Assembly: GCA_022410635.1 (NCBI GenBank)
Contig: JAJVDF010000135.1
Location: 1,112,439-1,176,438 of the forward strand
DNA length: 64,000 bases
From: Tretioscincus oriximinensis
Taxonomy: Eukaryota > Chordata > Lepidosauria > Squamata > Gymnophthalmidae
Direction: 5' to 3'
A program made the position numbers and the translations under genes. Positions 1 to 9,581 of this stretch are shown here, piece by piece. The notes beneath the pieces are model-generated. The model ran no database searches. It was not told the origin of the DNA and saw nothing but the letters and a program-made list of their open reading frames with translations. The stretch's first letter is position 1; each line of letters starts with the position of its first letter.

Positions 1-19
1 AGAAGAAGAAGAAGAAGAA
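1..19. repeat. (AGA)n microsatellite, cut by window edge
   Basis: Six AGA units at the very start of the window; the left end is not visible. Confidence 0.8.
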
Positions 20-129
20 CTGTTCAAGTATCCCAGGCTGCCTCAGACATAGTTCACAGTCGTAGGACTGGTATAAGTAGTAAGATAACGAAGCCTGATC
101 GACTGAGAAGAAAACGGAGAGGGGATGGT

Positions 130-210
130 GATTATTTATTATTTATTTACCTTTTATCCTCCACCCTAGAGCCGAAGGTCACAGGGCGGGTTACAATAAC
201 ACCAGGGCAA
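130..210 (-). repeat. L2-type LINE 3' tail, antisense
   Basis: A TTTA-rich run followed by the antisense of the tail signature seen repeatedly in this window (ccctgagacctttgggtatagggc). It matches the 3' end of the L2 copy at 45346-46315 in reverse orientation. Confidence 0.6.
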
Positions 211-796
211 AAACAGATCCACCAAGGGAGCTAAACCCATGACAGAACCGGCAGGCAAAGCCGTCCTTTCCATTCCAAGGGAAGGAAGGCAGGGCGGTGG
301 ATGTGGGCTCTCCGGGAGCGGCCTTGGATGCCACCGGGACTGCCTCCCTTCCCTTACTGATGAAGAAGGCGCCGCTGGGCTGCTTCTGAGCTGCAAGGCG
401 CCCCTGCCCACACCACACGCCTGCGGGTGAGGCTGCTGCTTGCCGGGGGCAGGCTGGGATCCCCCTTCACCCCCATCTTTTGGGATCGTTTCCTGTGGTG
501 GGTGGCAGGGAGCCCTGCAGTCCCCATAACTGTGGGTCATGTGGGTAATTAAACCACAAGGACACGTGTCTCCAAGTAGACCCTGGAAAGTTTCCAAACA
601 CGCGTCTCAACCTAGAGGCTNCTTCCAGGAAACGGCCTTGCTGTTGAAACGCTTTCCCGAGGGGGAAATGAAGCCGAAAGGTCCCCCTTCCCTTCAGCTC
701 AAACGAAAATGCTGAGCTCTTAATTACTTTTGCATGGAAATGAAAACACCGCAAACCAGGCAGGCAGGATTAGGAGAAATTAGCAGCCCTTGTCTA

Positions 797-928
797 NACG
801 GAGCCTTGTTCTGTGTAACATCTCGGGACAGGTCTTGGGCACCCACATTCGGGGCCTGCCATAGTCTACACTAGCGTGTGGTTGGCAGNCTCCTATCCCG
901 AGATGTTACCCAGAATAAGGCTCCCCGA
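797..928. mobile_element. Palindromic element family B, copy 1
   Basis: Left end acggagccttgttctg and right end cagaataaggctcc form inverted ends. In between are the family signatures catctcgggacag, gcctgccatagtctac and its mirror catgtgg-ggcag-ctcctat. It is slightly shortened in the left half. Confidence 0.7.
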
Positions 929-1040
929 GTTCAGGGCCTTCGATCCTCCTTTTGACTCCATTTCCAATGCGCTGGATGGAGGTCCCGGACTTCACACGCG
1001 ACGCCACGCGCCTCCTTCTCTGAAATCCCCTTTGGGCCTG

Positions 1041-1155
1041 TGCAGACGGAGCCTTATTCTGGGCAACATCTCGGGGCAGCGCTTGGCCACCCACATGCCA
1101 GTGTAGAATATGGCAGGCCCCATTGGTGTCCTGCCACACCTTACCCTAGCATATA
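1041..1155. mobile_element. Palindromic element family B, copy 2 (right end missing)
   Basis: Starts with gacggagccttattctggg and continues through catctcggggcag and tggcaggcccc. The right inverted end is absent or too diverged to see. Confidence 0.65.
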
Positions 1156-1407
1156 GAGGGCTGGGGTGTCGTGTGAGTTGAAGAGCTTGGAGAGGGATAA
1201 CCTGGCAAGCCGCTTCCTCCCCGGGGTCGCCAATGATACGCGCCATTTTGTGAAATAGTTGGGCTGTGATCATTAGACGGGCGCATTCATGGACGGATTG
1301 ANGTCTCTAATGCCACATACTTCACAAAGATTATGATTCACCCTTTCTTTGGCTAGGGAGCCCCTTGGTGAGGCTCCAGAAATCNCATCTGATGATCCTC
1401 AAGGCCC

Positions 1408-1535
1408 TGTCCCCACTGAGCCTTATTCTGGGCTCTGGCTCTTCGCCATCCACATGACAGGGCAGACTATGGCAGACCCCATTCGTGTCTTGCCACAGCA
1501 CACTAGCACGTAGATGGCTCTTATTCCGCGAAACA
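1408..1535. mobile_element. Palindromic element family B, copy 3 (partial)
   Basis: ctgagccttattctgggct, then catccacatgacag and ctatggcagaccccattc, then a diverged mirror half. The terminal arm on the right is lost. Confidence 0.6.
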
Positions 1536-1604
1536 GCCGCTTGCAAGGAGGATGCTAGATGGGCGTCCAGACAAGGCAGTCAATCAAAGGTCTTATCATG
1601 GACG

Positions 1605-1722
1605 ATGTCTTGGAACAGGGACCTGCTTCCCACGTGCCAGTGCAGGCTACGGCATGTCTCATCCGAGGCATACGGATGGCAGCTCCCTATTCCGGGGCTA
1701 TCACCATCGGGAATAAGGCACA
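1605..1722. mobile_element. Palindromic element family B, copy 4 (diverged)
   Basis: cacgtgccagtgcaggctacggca in the left half and atggcagctccctattccgg plus gggaataaggc in the right half match the family in the right order. The left end is eroded. Confidence 0.5.
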
Positions 1723-2205
1723 GCACAGAAAGGGCCGTGAGTCGATTACTTCCAGGCGCCGATTTGCCTGCGCAGTGCAAGGTCTTGATGGTCCTTTTAT
1801 CAAGCCTGGATTCCCCTTCACACCCAGGCCTGTGGTCAGACGGGGCGGCGGGAGGGACGGACGCGAAGATTCGGAGCGGAGCGGCGCCTTGGCTTGCTTA
1901 CGGGCAAAGATCTAAATTCCACCCAGAGGCAAATAAGCCTCAGACACAAATACCTTTTCCTTTCCAAGGCAGAACTAGGGCATGCTGTCACAGGCCGGGC
2001 ACGAAGGCTCCGCTAGCGCAATTCTCCAAAAAAAGAAAAAGGCAAAAGTGCTTCTGAGCATGTGCAGACTCTTTCCCCTGCAGGATTCCTGTATGTGGAG
2101 GAACTGGGTCATTTGACAACATGGGCTTTAGAAAGCCCTACGAGCCTGCGCCATCCCTATTTCAAAGGGATTCATTTTGGCCACGTTTCCCACTGGCCAC
2201 TTTGG

Positions 2206-2370
2206 CCCCATCCACACGGAGCCTTATTCTGGATCACATCTCGGGACAGAACTTGGCCATCCACATGCCAGTATAGGCTATGGCAGGCCCCATTCTGCAC
2301 TAGCATGTGGTTGGCAGGCTCCTATTCCGATGGACAGCCCAGGATAAGGCTCCGTGTGGATGCAGCCTGA
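2206..2370. mobile_element. Palindromic element family B, copy 5 (near complete)
   Basis: Opens with ggccccatccacacggagcc and closes with ggctccgtgtggatgcagcc, near-perfect inverted ends. The interior is the standard family palindrome with a shortened centre. Confidence 0.75.
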
Positions 2371-2464
2371 CGCCGATTCTTCCAAAGTCAAAGGCTCCTT
2401 TGAGCACGGGCAGAGATGACTGGTTTCCTCGACCTAAAGCTTCGCCTAGGGTGACATGTAGGCC

Positions 2465-2600
2465 CTGCCTGGGCTCTATCTCTGATACAGTTTGGCCACC
2501 CACACCCCAGGGCAGACTATTGGNGTCCTGCCATAGCCTACACTAGCATGCAGATGGCGGGCTCCTCTCCTGAGATGTAACCCAGGTGAGGCTCAGTGTG
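2465..2600. mobile_element. Palindromic element family B, copy 6 (partial)
   Basis: The centre and right half are clear (cctgccatagcctacactag, gggctcctctcctgagatgt, aggctcagtgtg). The left end is degraded. Confidence 0.55.
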
Positions 2601-2681
2601 CCAGGGACACAGCTAGTGGCAGGCAGTGGGTGTATAGGCGGCAGCATCCACACGTCCTCCAGGGGATAGAGCGGGGAGACA

Positions 2682-2826
2682 GCTGCATCCCCACATCACT
2701 TATTTATTCCACCTTAACGGGATATTCCACAATAAAACATGGACGTTGTGGAATAAACCAATCCCCACCGCTCTTGTTGTGGAATATCCAGCTACAGTGG
2801 CGTAAATAAGCGATGTGGGGATGCAG
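2682..2826. mobile_element. Palindromic element family A, copy 1
   Basis: A roughly 145-bp self-complementary element. It has outer ends gctgcatccccacatcactt and aagcgatgtggggatgcagc, and inner mirrored blocks ttattccac-ggatattcca and tggaatatcc-gtgg-gtaaat. It lies only about 110 bases downstream of the HAND1 splice donor, inside the intron. No coding capacity. Confidence 0.8.
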
Positions 2827-2932
2827 CAACGGGGAGCTTGGACGTCCGCATGCGGCTCCCNCTCCGCCTCTTTTGGGCACGCGCCTGATTCCGCCTGGGG
2901 CGCTCCCCCCTCCCCCCCCCGTGCCCCTGGGG

Positions 2933-2938
2933 CCTTAC
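2933..2938 (-). other. HAND1: HAND1 intron 1 splice donor
   Basis: The minus strand reads GTAAGG directly after the codons for KRKRDGT. HAND genes have a single intron at this point, just after the basic KRKR stretch. Open frame beyond this site codes for an unrelated Arg/Gly-rich string, so translation does not continue there in the mature message. Confidence 0.88.
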
Positions 2939-3559
2939 CGTGCCGTCGCGCTTCCTCTTGGCGTCGCGGGGCGCCTCGGCCTTCTTGAGCTCGGCCTTGA
3001 AGCCCTCGGCGGCGGCGCCGTCCTTGGCGAGCACCTCCATGAGGTAGGCGATGTAGCTGGTGGCCAGGCGCAGCGTCTTAATCTTGGAGAGCTTCGTGTC
3101 GGCGGGCACGTTGGGGATGCACTCGCGCAGCTCCGAGAAGGCGCTGTTGAGGCTCTCGGTGCGGCGGCGCTCCTTGCGCGGCGCCCCCGCCGGGCCCCCG
3201 GGCGCCCTCCGCCGGGCCCCCGCGCCCAGCCGCCCCACCGCCTCCGACGGGCTGCTGCCGAACGACGGAGCCGGCGAGGCTGACGGCGCCGCCCCTAAGG
3301 CCGCCGCCGCGCACAGCAGGTCGGGCGGCGGGGGCGGCGGGGCGGGCGGGGAGAGCTCGGCGGCGCTGAGCAGCCAGCCCTGCGCGAAGGGCCGCTCGGC
3401 CGCAGCCGGGAAGCATCGCGCCGGCGGGGGCGGCGGGGGCGGCGGCGGCCCGAAGAGGAAGGGCTCGTGGTGGTGGAGCAGCGCCCGGCTGTGCGGGTGG
3501 TGGTGGTGGTGGTGGTGGTGAGGATGCGGGTGGCCCTGGTAGCCCCCCACCACGTTCAT
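2939..3559 (-). CDS. HAND1: HAND1 exon 1 (bHLH transcription factor, partial gene)
   Basis: Encodes the first 207 residues of HAND1, a Twist-family bHLH factor that dimerises with E-proteins, binds E-box-like sites in the nucleus and controls heart, limb and extra-embryonic mesoderm development. The start MNVVGG and the HEPFLFGP segment (about residues 31-38) match the HAND1 N-terminus. The bHLH runs from the basic region at about 129-141 ([13 protein letters not shown]) to the end of helix 2 near 178. The middle, [20 protein letters not shown], is essentially invariant in the family. TES and FKAELKK favour HAND1 over HAND2. Thr134 and Ser136 correspond to the regulated phosphosites of mammalian HAND1. 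The N-terminal half is longer than in mammals because of poly-His (about 11-21), poly-Pro (38-46 and 74-79) and Ala/Pro tracts. The exon ends after codon 207 at a GTAAGG donor, in phase 0. The C-terminal exon (GRTGWP...WALEL) was not found. The ATG has G at -3. Confidence 0.95.
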
Positions 3560-3710
3560 GGCCCTGGCAGCCCCCGCCCCCCACCCCGGGCCCTGGCGCT
3601 ACCAAGCCATCGGCGGCCGCGACCCCCGGGCCCCAGGCGGCGCTTCCGCGCGGGCTCCCGTCCAAGCGGCTCCTCCAATTCCTCCTCGCTCGCTTCGCCT
3701 TTGCTTCGCT
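3560..3710 (-). other. HAND1: HAND1 5' UTR (approximate)
   Basis: GC-rich leader between the start codon and the expected transcription start, placed about 25-30 bases downstream of the TATA box at 3735-3742. The exact start is inferred. No upstream ATG with a long frame was noted on the minus strand. Confidence 0.55.
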
Positions 3711-3734
3711 GCCGCCGACCAGCCCCTCGCTCGG

Positions 3735-3742
3735 CCTTTATA
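3735..3742 (-). promoter_or_regulatory. HAND1: TATA box of HAND1
   Basis: The minus strand reads TATAAAGG about 176 bases upstream of the ATG, inside the CpG-rich promoter. Position and match make this the likely core promoter and imply a focused start near 3705-3712. Confidence 0.75.
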
Positions 3743-3753
3743 CGACGGCGGCC

Positions 3754-3764
3754 CTTTGATGTCA
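3754..3764 (-). promoter_or_regulatory. Overlapping TCF/LEF-like and CRE-like motif upstream of the TATA box
   Basis: The minus strand reads TGACATCAAAG. TGACATCA differs by one base from the CRE TGACGTCA, and ATCAAAG is the TCF/LEF core. The sites overlap and lie 12-20 bases upstream of the TATA box. The motifs are seen; binding is inferred. Confidence 0.4.
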
Positions 3765-3850
3765 CGCGGCGGCTGAGGGGAGGAGAGCCGCTCGGAAAGG
3801 GAAAAGCCGCCCACGGACGGCAGCCGCCGCTGCTCCCGCCCTCCGTGGGG

Positions 3851-4195
3851 GTGGGGGATGATCTTCGCCCTTGGGCTGATCTCCTGGCTCTGTCAGGGAC
3901 CTTTCAGCCCCGGGAGGTTTGGGGAGATCCCCCACTTCGCCGCCACGTCTTCTGGTGCACATCTGGGCTTGTGCGCCCACTGGGACCTAGAATTTAATCG
4001 CAGCCTGAGAGATCCCCCAGCCCGGCTTCGGCCACAAGGCTTAGAAGTCGTTTGCATCAGGGCATTAGCGGAGCCCTGCAGGAACAGGCCGCGTCTTCCT
4101 GGCCCAACATCCTGCCTCGGGCCCGCCAAAATACATCTGGGCATCTCAAGCAGAAAGGGTCAAAGCCTTCGCTCGCCTGGACTCCTGCAAGTGGC
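3851..4195. other. HAND1 5' flank, no repeat or gene recognised
   Basis: Moderately GC-rich sequence immediately upstream of the promoter island. It contains an octamer-like gtttgcat at about 4049. No convincing coding frame on either strand. A proximal regulatory role is plausible but unproven. Confidence 0.4.
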
Positions 4196-4405
4196 AGAAG
4201 AAGTAGACGTGTCTACGAAAGCTTCTGCCACCCACTTTTCTCCTGTTAGTCTCTAAGTGCTACTAGCCCCTTTGCAGGACTTTCTACTGGACTAACCTGG
4301 CTACTTCTCTGAAATTGACTACATTTTTCAGATGCATCTACAAAAGCTCATGGGGTCTACCTTTTTCTTGTTAGTTGCTAAGGTGCTAGGAGACCCCTTG
4401 GCTAC
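4196..4405 (+). repeat. Family C repeat (CTACGAAAGCTT type), copy plus a second partial copy
   Basis: gaagtagacgtgtctacg, then gaaagcttctgccacccact, gttagtctctaagtgctact and ggctacttctctgaaattga form one copy to about 4322. A diverged second piece follows, with aaaagctcatggggtctac and ttgctaaggtgctagga. It is an interspersed family seen widely in reptile genomes; I do not assign a class from memory. Confidence 0.65.
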
Positions 4406-4718
4406 ATATAATCTCGTGGATCTGCTCCTCTCTGAGGTGCGAAGGGTTTGCAATAGCCTCCTCATGGTGTTAGGCCAGAATTTTGACACCTAACCATATT
4501 TCTCCACCCAGGCCTTCCTGGCCTAATGTAGTCTTGCAAGATTCAATATATTTCAGGATTGCATTTTGTGGTCTATCCTAGGATCTTCTAGTAGGATACA
4601 AATGTAATAAATAAATAAATCCACACACTTAATGAAGTCATATGGCTTTAAGGGTTTGGTTTCTGTACTCTAATTTGTAACCTGGTGTTTGCAAATGATC
4701 CCTGCTCTCTCTTAGATC
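4406..4718. other. Intergenic sequence ending in a LINE-like tail
   Basis: No gene seen. Near 4580-4622 the sequence ends in acaaatgtaataaataaata, like the L2-type tails elsewhere in the window, so part of this stretch is probably an old LINE 3' end. Confidence 0.35.
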
Positions 4719-4890
4719 CTGTCCGCATGAAGCCTTATTCTGGGCCACATCTCGGGACAGACCTTGGCATCAACATGCCAGTACAGAATATGGCAGGCCC
4801 CATTCAGGGCTTGCCATAGCCTACACTAGCATGTGGTTGGCAGGCTCCTATTCCTAGGGACAGCCTAAGGCTCCGTGTAGATGTAGCCTC
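4719..4890. mobile_element. Palindromic element family B, copy 7 (near complete)
   Basis: gtccgcatgaagccttattc at the left and aaggctccgtgtagatgtag at the right. The interior carries both mirrored halves (catctcgggacagacc, gccatagcctacactagcat). Confidence 0.75.
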
Positions 4891-5082
4891 TGTTTCCCTT
4901 AGGACCAGAATTGCATTGTGCAGCCACAGCCTGTGATGCTCACTTTCTAGGCGAACTGATAATTCTATTGACACTGAGAAACTAACTGGCACTTTTGCTG
5001 CCTTCTATTTCTTAATCAACTTTCTTCAACAAAGCAAAACAAGAGATTTAACTGGGATGGTTAAGAAAAGGATGGCAGCCTG

Positions 5083-5142
<60 letters not shown>

Positions 5143-6340
5143 TCAGATGGAAGTAAGCATACTGCTCACAAAAGGATAATAATCTATTTTTAAAATTTAC
5201 TAGGGTTTGGAAATACATTTTAACCAAGAGGGAAGGTGGATTTAATTAAGACAAAAACTAAAAGCACTTTGATAAGAACACACACACAAAGTGGAATGAA
5301 GCTACCAGTTCCCTGAATCGTATGAACTGGCAGCTTTTTTTTATTTTATGCGAGCAGTTTTATGTTTCTGGTTCCCCACTTTCCCACCTATTGGAATGTG
5401 TGGGAAGACATTGGTAATAAACAGCATAATGCAGTCAAGGCAAGCATTTGATTTTATTTGCAATCAATTTCATTGATTCTTGTTATGTAATACATTACAA
5501 TGCTCTTGGTTGAAATAACACTAATAGAACTGCCTCAACAACAACAGCAATATTCTCCTAAATTACAGGGCTAGGAAATCAACTAGAAAATTAAATACAT
5601 TTACATTATGGATCCTGCATGTCAAGGCCTCAACAGTGCAAGAATTTAAAGCTGACCAGACGGGCAATGATCATATACTGTGCATCATTCCTATTAAGTG
5701 GCCTGTGGTTTTGCCTTCTTCACAAGCAAACCCAGCAAGGATTTAGCTCAGAGAAGGAGCCAGATGGATTCATTTTCTTTCAAACAGCAAGTAAAAAATG
5801 ATTTTTTTTCTTGCATGCCCGTTGAAACTGCTTTGGTGAGGTTCCTCTTTGCCCTTTCATTCTGGTCTTTCTGTATTCTCTGCATACTTTTAATTCCTGG
5901 GTGTCTCTAAAGTTCCAGCAAGCGGCCTTTACTTATCTCTGCTCCTGTTTTCAAGGAGCTCCTCCCTGTCTTCCTAATGAAAGGAATGGAAGAAATGAAA
6001 CTTCGTAAGCTCAGCCATGAATGCTGGTATGCACGTTTATTTTCCTTGTTGGGAGAGTTGGACTATTTAATTGCCACCAGGTTAGGGATTTCCAAGTGAA
6101 CTGAGAGCCGATTGTCCTTGAAATCACTTCTAGTTTTAATCCCATTCAAATCAGAGTCCTGCTTTCAAGCTTTCAATATGCAGGCAGAGTTCTCTGTATT
6201 CTGTTTTCTGCTTTCTGCTAGACCTTCCCAAAACAATGATTTCCAAACCTAAACCATTGTAGATGTGCAGTAAGCAACTTGGCTTGTTCATCCTTGGGAG
6301 ACATTCAAGATGGAACTTGATTTTGGTCTATAAAACCATT
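4891..6340. other. AT-rich intergenic stretch with (ATT)n
   Basis: No gene recognised. A pure ATT triplet run occupies about 5081-5142. A pair of near-adjacent GATA-like and TCF-like words (ctttgataag) lies at about 5268-5277. The rest is featureless to me. Confidence 0.4.
5081..5142. repeat. (ATT)n microsatellite
   Basis: About 20 uninterrupted ATT units. Confidence 0.95.
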
Positions 6341-6485
6341 CTGCATCCACACATCACTTATTTATTCCACTGTAGTTTGATAGACCACAGTAAAGCATTG
6401 TGTGGACTGGTTTATTCTAGAATATCAATGCCTTATTGTGGGATATCAAGTTATAGTGGAATAAATAAGTAAAGTGTGGATGCAC
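6341..6485. mobile_element. Palindromic element family A, copy 2
   Basis: ctgcatccacacatcactta at the left and taagtaaagtgtggatgcac at the right, with mirrored ttattccac and gtggaataa blocks inside. Confidence 0.8.
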
Positions 6486-6639
6486 CCATGGTTTCTTGGT
6501 TTCTTCATTGCGCAACATGAAAATCAGGGATCATTCTTAACTAAGGTGACAGGCAGGAAAGTTAGGAATGAGGAAAAGGAAGTATTCCCCACACACATAC
6601 CTACCTCTAGATGCATCCCATCCTAGTAGACTTGTCTAC

Positions 6640-6850
6640 GAAATCCGTGTTCAATACTATGGTATACCAAAGGGGTGCATAGATACCACCACCCAGGTGG
6701 AAGGTTTCCAAAGGCCATTGGCGTGAGTGGAGAGCAGACATGGTTGAAGTCTCATTTTCTGCTTGAGAATTTCTAGAAGCAAGTGTGGAAGACGGGGCTG
6801 AAGTAAACGAGCTGTGGCCTGATCCAGTACCCTTCGCTTATGTTTTATGA
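6640..6850 (+). mobile_element. CR1-type LINE 3' end fragment
   Basis: Diverged copy of the CR1 3' region that recurs in this window. It ends with gtggcctgatccagtaccct, a slightly damaged version of the gatccagtatggctcttctt end. Confidence 0.5.
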
Positions 6851-7124
6851 TTACAACTGCATTGNATCTCAGCTTCATACTCACCAGGGTGCCCTGTGAT
6901 TTTTCACTTCTTTACAAATTCACTTAAGGGCATTTATTTCACTATAAATGATAAAGTGAGGGATGCAACGAGATCCTGGATGAAGGAAAGACTGCCAGAA
7001 TTCTTCATTGATGGGATGTGAAAACTGGTTCAGAATGGGAAGAAATGTATAGCTTATAAACTATGATTATGTTGAAAACTAAATGTACTTTCATGCCTTA
7101 TCGTTTTCATTGAAACCTCTCTTT
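6851..7124. other. Intergenic, nothing recognised
   Basis: AT-rich sequence without a coding frame or a clear repeat match. Confidence 0.3.
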
Positions 7125-7228
7125 TCATTTATTTTAATATGTTAATTTGGTTTTAATATATTCATTTTTTTATTGTTAACTGCCCTGAGACCTTTGGGTA
7201 TAGGGCGATATAGAAATGGAAATTAAAT
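7125..7228 (+). mobile_element. L2-type LINE 3' tail
   Basis: Contains tgttaactgccctgagacc and tttgggtatagggcgatata followed by an A-rich end, the same tail as the L2 copy at 46160-46315. Confidence 0.65.
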
Positions 7229-8679
7229 AAACTATAGGGTGAGCTGAGAGGTTGANGGGAAGTGGAATTCTAGGACCCAGGAACACTTGAAGTTGCAGGG
7301 TCGTTGCATTTGCCCAGGAAACTCATTCTAGNCTGATAGATTTGTTTTTCACAGGTATCGACTCTTTCTGCAGTATTTGCAAAAGTGAAGCCAGAGTAGC
7401 TTTCACAAGTATTTATTTTTAAAAATTAAGTATGTTTCTCTTTTTGCTAATACTATAAACGGGGTTCCAGAAATAAACAGTAACAAACTGTCAACTTCCT
7501 GACANAAATTCTGTTTTNTGGTCCTTTGTTGCATTTCTGCCTGCTTTTCTCTGCGCTTTTTCATGATGGCAAGTGCTTATTGTAAAAGCTTGGATGCCTA
7601 GCAGGATCATGTAGCAGCAGTAGTCCTAAGGTAGAAAAGGTGATACTGATCTGTTATTGAGCTGGCAGCAGGGCCTGCTGGGAAGTATAAGTCCACCACC
7701 TGCATCTCTATGTGAATATCTTTTGCAATCACTTTAACTTCAGCAAGTTCTTCCCAAAGGTTTCCATTAAAATTAAGCTTTTTTGCATTAAGCTTTATTT
7801 TGGGATAGGTCTTGCAATAAGGGTCTGGCATTTGCATGCTAGTGCAGACAAGAGGAGCTCCCAGGCAGGGCCTGAAGTAATATATATTTATATTACAGCA
7901 TAAATACAACACTGGACTTTTTAAAATAAAAAAAGTTTAGTGGTCCAAAAGAGAAAGGAAAAAGATGGGATTTGCTTTTCTCTTCATATGTTATNTTGAA
8001 GAGCAAGTGGTGGGGTCATTTCTCAGGTGAAATCTCAAGGGCTCCTGGCTTGCCACTGACAGACTCTGACACAGGGGAAACAAACTACCTAGAAACTGAA
8101 GCCCAGAGGTTCAAGCCCCCCCCTCCCCGAGCAGACANTGGTACCCCAACTTGTTCCTCCTCTAATTAAACTGCAGAGGTGTGTTCGGAGGTGCCGTTGT
8201 AGTCAACCAAAAGTACTAACAGCTAGTAAAGTAGCGCCTGTTCCTCAGAACTGCGCAACATCCATTTTGGACCCGGCAGATCCCCCACTGAATCCCCCAG
8301 TCATGTCTAAGCATCTGGAATGTTTCAAAGCATATTGTCTCTGTACAGTACTACCGCTAATAACTCTTGATAGGCCTCGCCTCTAATCTCCCTTTAATGA
8401 CATCAAACTGTAATCCTATCCTTGTCTGCTAAAATTAAGTCCCATGGCTTCCAGAGCGATGTACTCCCGAGCGAGTACAGGGATAAATCCCAAACCTGTG
8501 GCTAGGATCAAGGGCGCTGATCACCACGGCTGGGGACTCGCTCCGGCGTAGGAAGCAGCTTGTCCCTGCAGGGGAGGGGAGGCAAGATGAATCCAGTGTG
8601 CTGCGGGTGTGTTTGACGGGGTGCGGGATCAGGTGGGAGCTCCCGGGCGGATCCCTCGGAACCAGTCTTGCTTCTTTAG
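7229..8679. other. Intergenic stretch, nothing recognised
   Basis: No gene, RNA gene or clear repeat. G+C rises in 8200-8670 (CpG-containing sequence before the next palindromic element), but no long coding frame with recognisable content is present. Confidence 0.35.
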
Positions 8680-8801
8680 CTGCATCCACGCATCACTTAT
8701 TTATTCCACTACATAGATATTCTGGAATAAATCACTCCACACGATGCTTTATTGTAGAATATCCAACTGTAGTGGAATAAGTAAGTGATATGTGGATGCA
8801 G
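8680..8801. mobile_element. Palindromic element family A, copy 3
   Basis: ctgcatccacgcatcactta to taagtgatatgtggatgcag. The centre is shortened, but both inverted ends are nearly perfect. Confidence 0.8.
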
Positions 8802-8849
8802 CCAGAAGAACGGCTTAGCTGCAGCTACCAGCATCAGCATAAGAGGAGG

Positions 8850-8922
8850 CCTGCTGTCAATGTGGAATGCTGGACTGGATGGGCTCTGGCCCGACCCAGG
8901 GTGGCTCTTCTTATGTTCTAAT
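8850..8922 (+). mobile_element. CR1-type LINE 3' terminus
   Basis: aatgctggactggatgggct, then gacccagggtggctcttctt and atgttcta, the diagnostic CR1-like 3' end in this window. Confidence 0.65.
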
Positions 8923-9160
8923 GGGGTCACAACCCATCTGACCCAGCCTTCTGTCTCACACAGTGGACCACCAATGGTACCTGGGCAGTCTGAAGCAGAA
9001 GGAGGCAAAACCTTTACCTGTTCCCAACTCCCAGGAAATGGTACCAAGAAATACTGCCTGTTGCAGGATCAAGAGATCCGTTCTAATAGCTATTTATACC
9101 CTTGGCGTCCATGAACCTGTCTAATCTTGTCTTAAACCTTTTCNGGCTGTTAGATACCAC
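8923..9160 (-). mobile_element. CR1-type LINE 3' fragment, opposite orientation
   Basis: Reading the minus strand gives the familiar order: tataaatagctattag, caggcagtatttcttggtac, ctgcccaggtaccattggtg, gtgtgagacagaaggctggg. It abuts the plus-strand CR1 end at 8850-8922 tail to tail. Confidence 0.6.
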
Positions 9161-9442
9161 CAACTCTTCTTTCCCTTGATGTCTCCACTCTCTGCCGGCC
9201 AGTGTCAAGGAATGCCCTCTTATCCTAGTGTTGCGTGTTATTCCCTTTAAGGTGATCACACTGCAGGTTTAGCCCAGGTAGGTATTTTCAATTCAGGATG
9301 GGATTTGCCCGAGGTTTTGGAAGAAGGGCGCCTCTGTGCACGAGACGGGAGAACCTACCACGGGTGGGTGCTACGAGTAGTTTGTAAACAAGGATCCTTT
9401 GATTCCCTCCGGTTTCCTCGGGTTTGGGGATATCAGAATATA
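9161..9442. other. Intergenic, nothing recognised
   Basis: About 280 bases between repeats, without a recognisable gene or motif. Confidence 0.3.
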
Positions 9443-9581
9443 AGGCACAACCCCTATTTATTCCACTATAATTGGATATTCCATAACGAAGCATGGATAT
9501 TCTGGAATAAACCAGTCCACAGAAAGGTCTACTGTGGAACATCCATGCATAGTGGTACAAATAAGTGATGTGGGGTACAGC
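9443..9581. mobile_element. Palindromic element family A, copy 4
   Basis: cctatttattccactataat-tggatattcc on the left and aacatcc-atagtgg-acaaataagtgatg on the right. The terminal words are partly mutated (cacaacccc / ggggtacag). Confidence 0.7.

Larger units (their letters stand above)
1..2938 (-). other. HAND1: HAND1 intron 1, partial, repeat-dense
   Basis: Sequence 3' of exon 1 on the coding strand, running off the left edge. I looked for a reverse-strand coding match to the conserved HAND1 C-terminus and found none, so exon 2 lies beyond position 1. The intron is therefore over 2.9 kb, longer than the roughly 1-2 kb I recall for mammals. Most recognisable content is short palindromic repeats, listed separately. 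The stretches 211-796, 1156-1407 and 1723-2205 show nothing further that I can name. Confidence 0.75.
2830..3850. promoter_or_regulatory. HAND1: CpG island over HAND1 exon 1 and promoter
   Basis: Very high G+C and frequent CpG from just outside the splice donor to about 100 bases upstream of the TATA box, dropping on both sides. Such islands are typical of developmental regulator promoters. Long frames on the plus strand here are shadows of GC-rich HAND1 coding sequence. Confidence 0.8.

Noticed and set aside
405..415. Possible HAND1 exon 2 (reverse strand VWA codons)
   Set aside because: Only three residues fit; the flanking codons do not match the conserved GRTGWP...WALEL ending.
3078..3665. 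A 195-codon minus-strand frame overlapping HAND1
   Set aside because: It is the alternate frame of the same exon; the bHLH is read only in the 3559-start frame.
2813..3997. Several long plus-strand frames over and upstream of HAND1
   Set aside because: They are antisense shadows of GC-rich HAND1 coding and promoter DNA; their products are Gly/Arg/Pro strings without conserved content.
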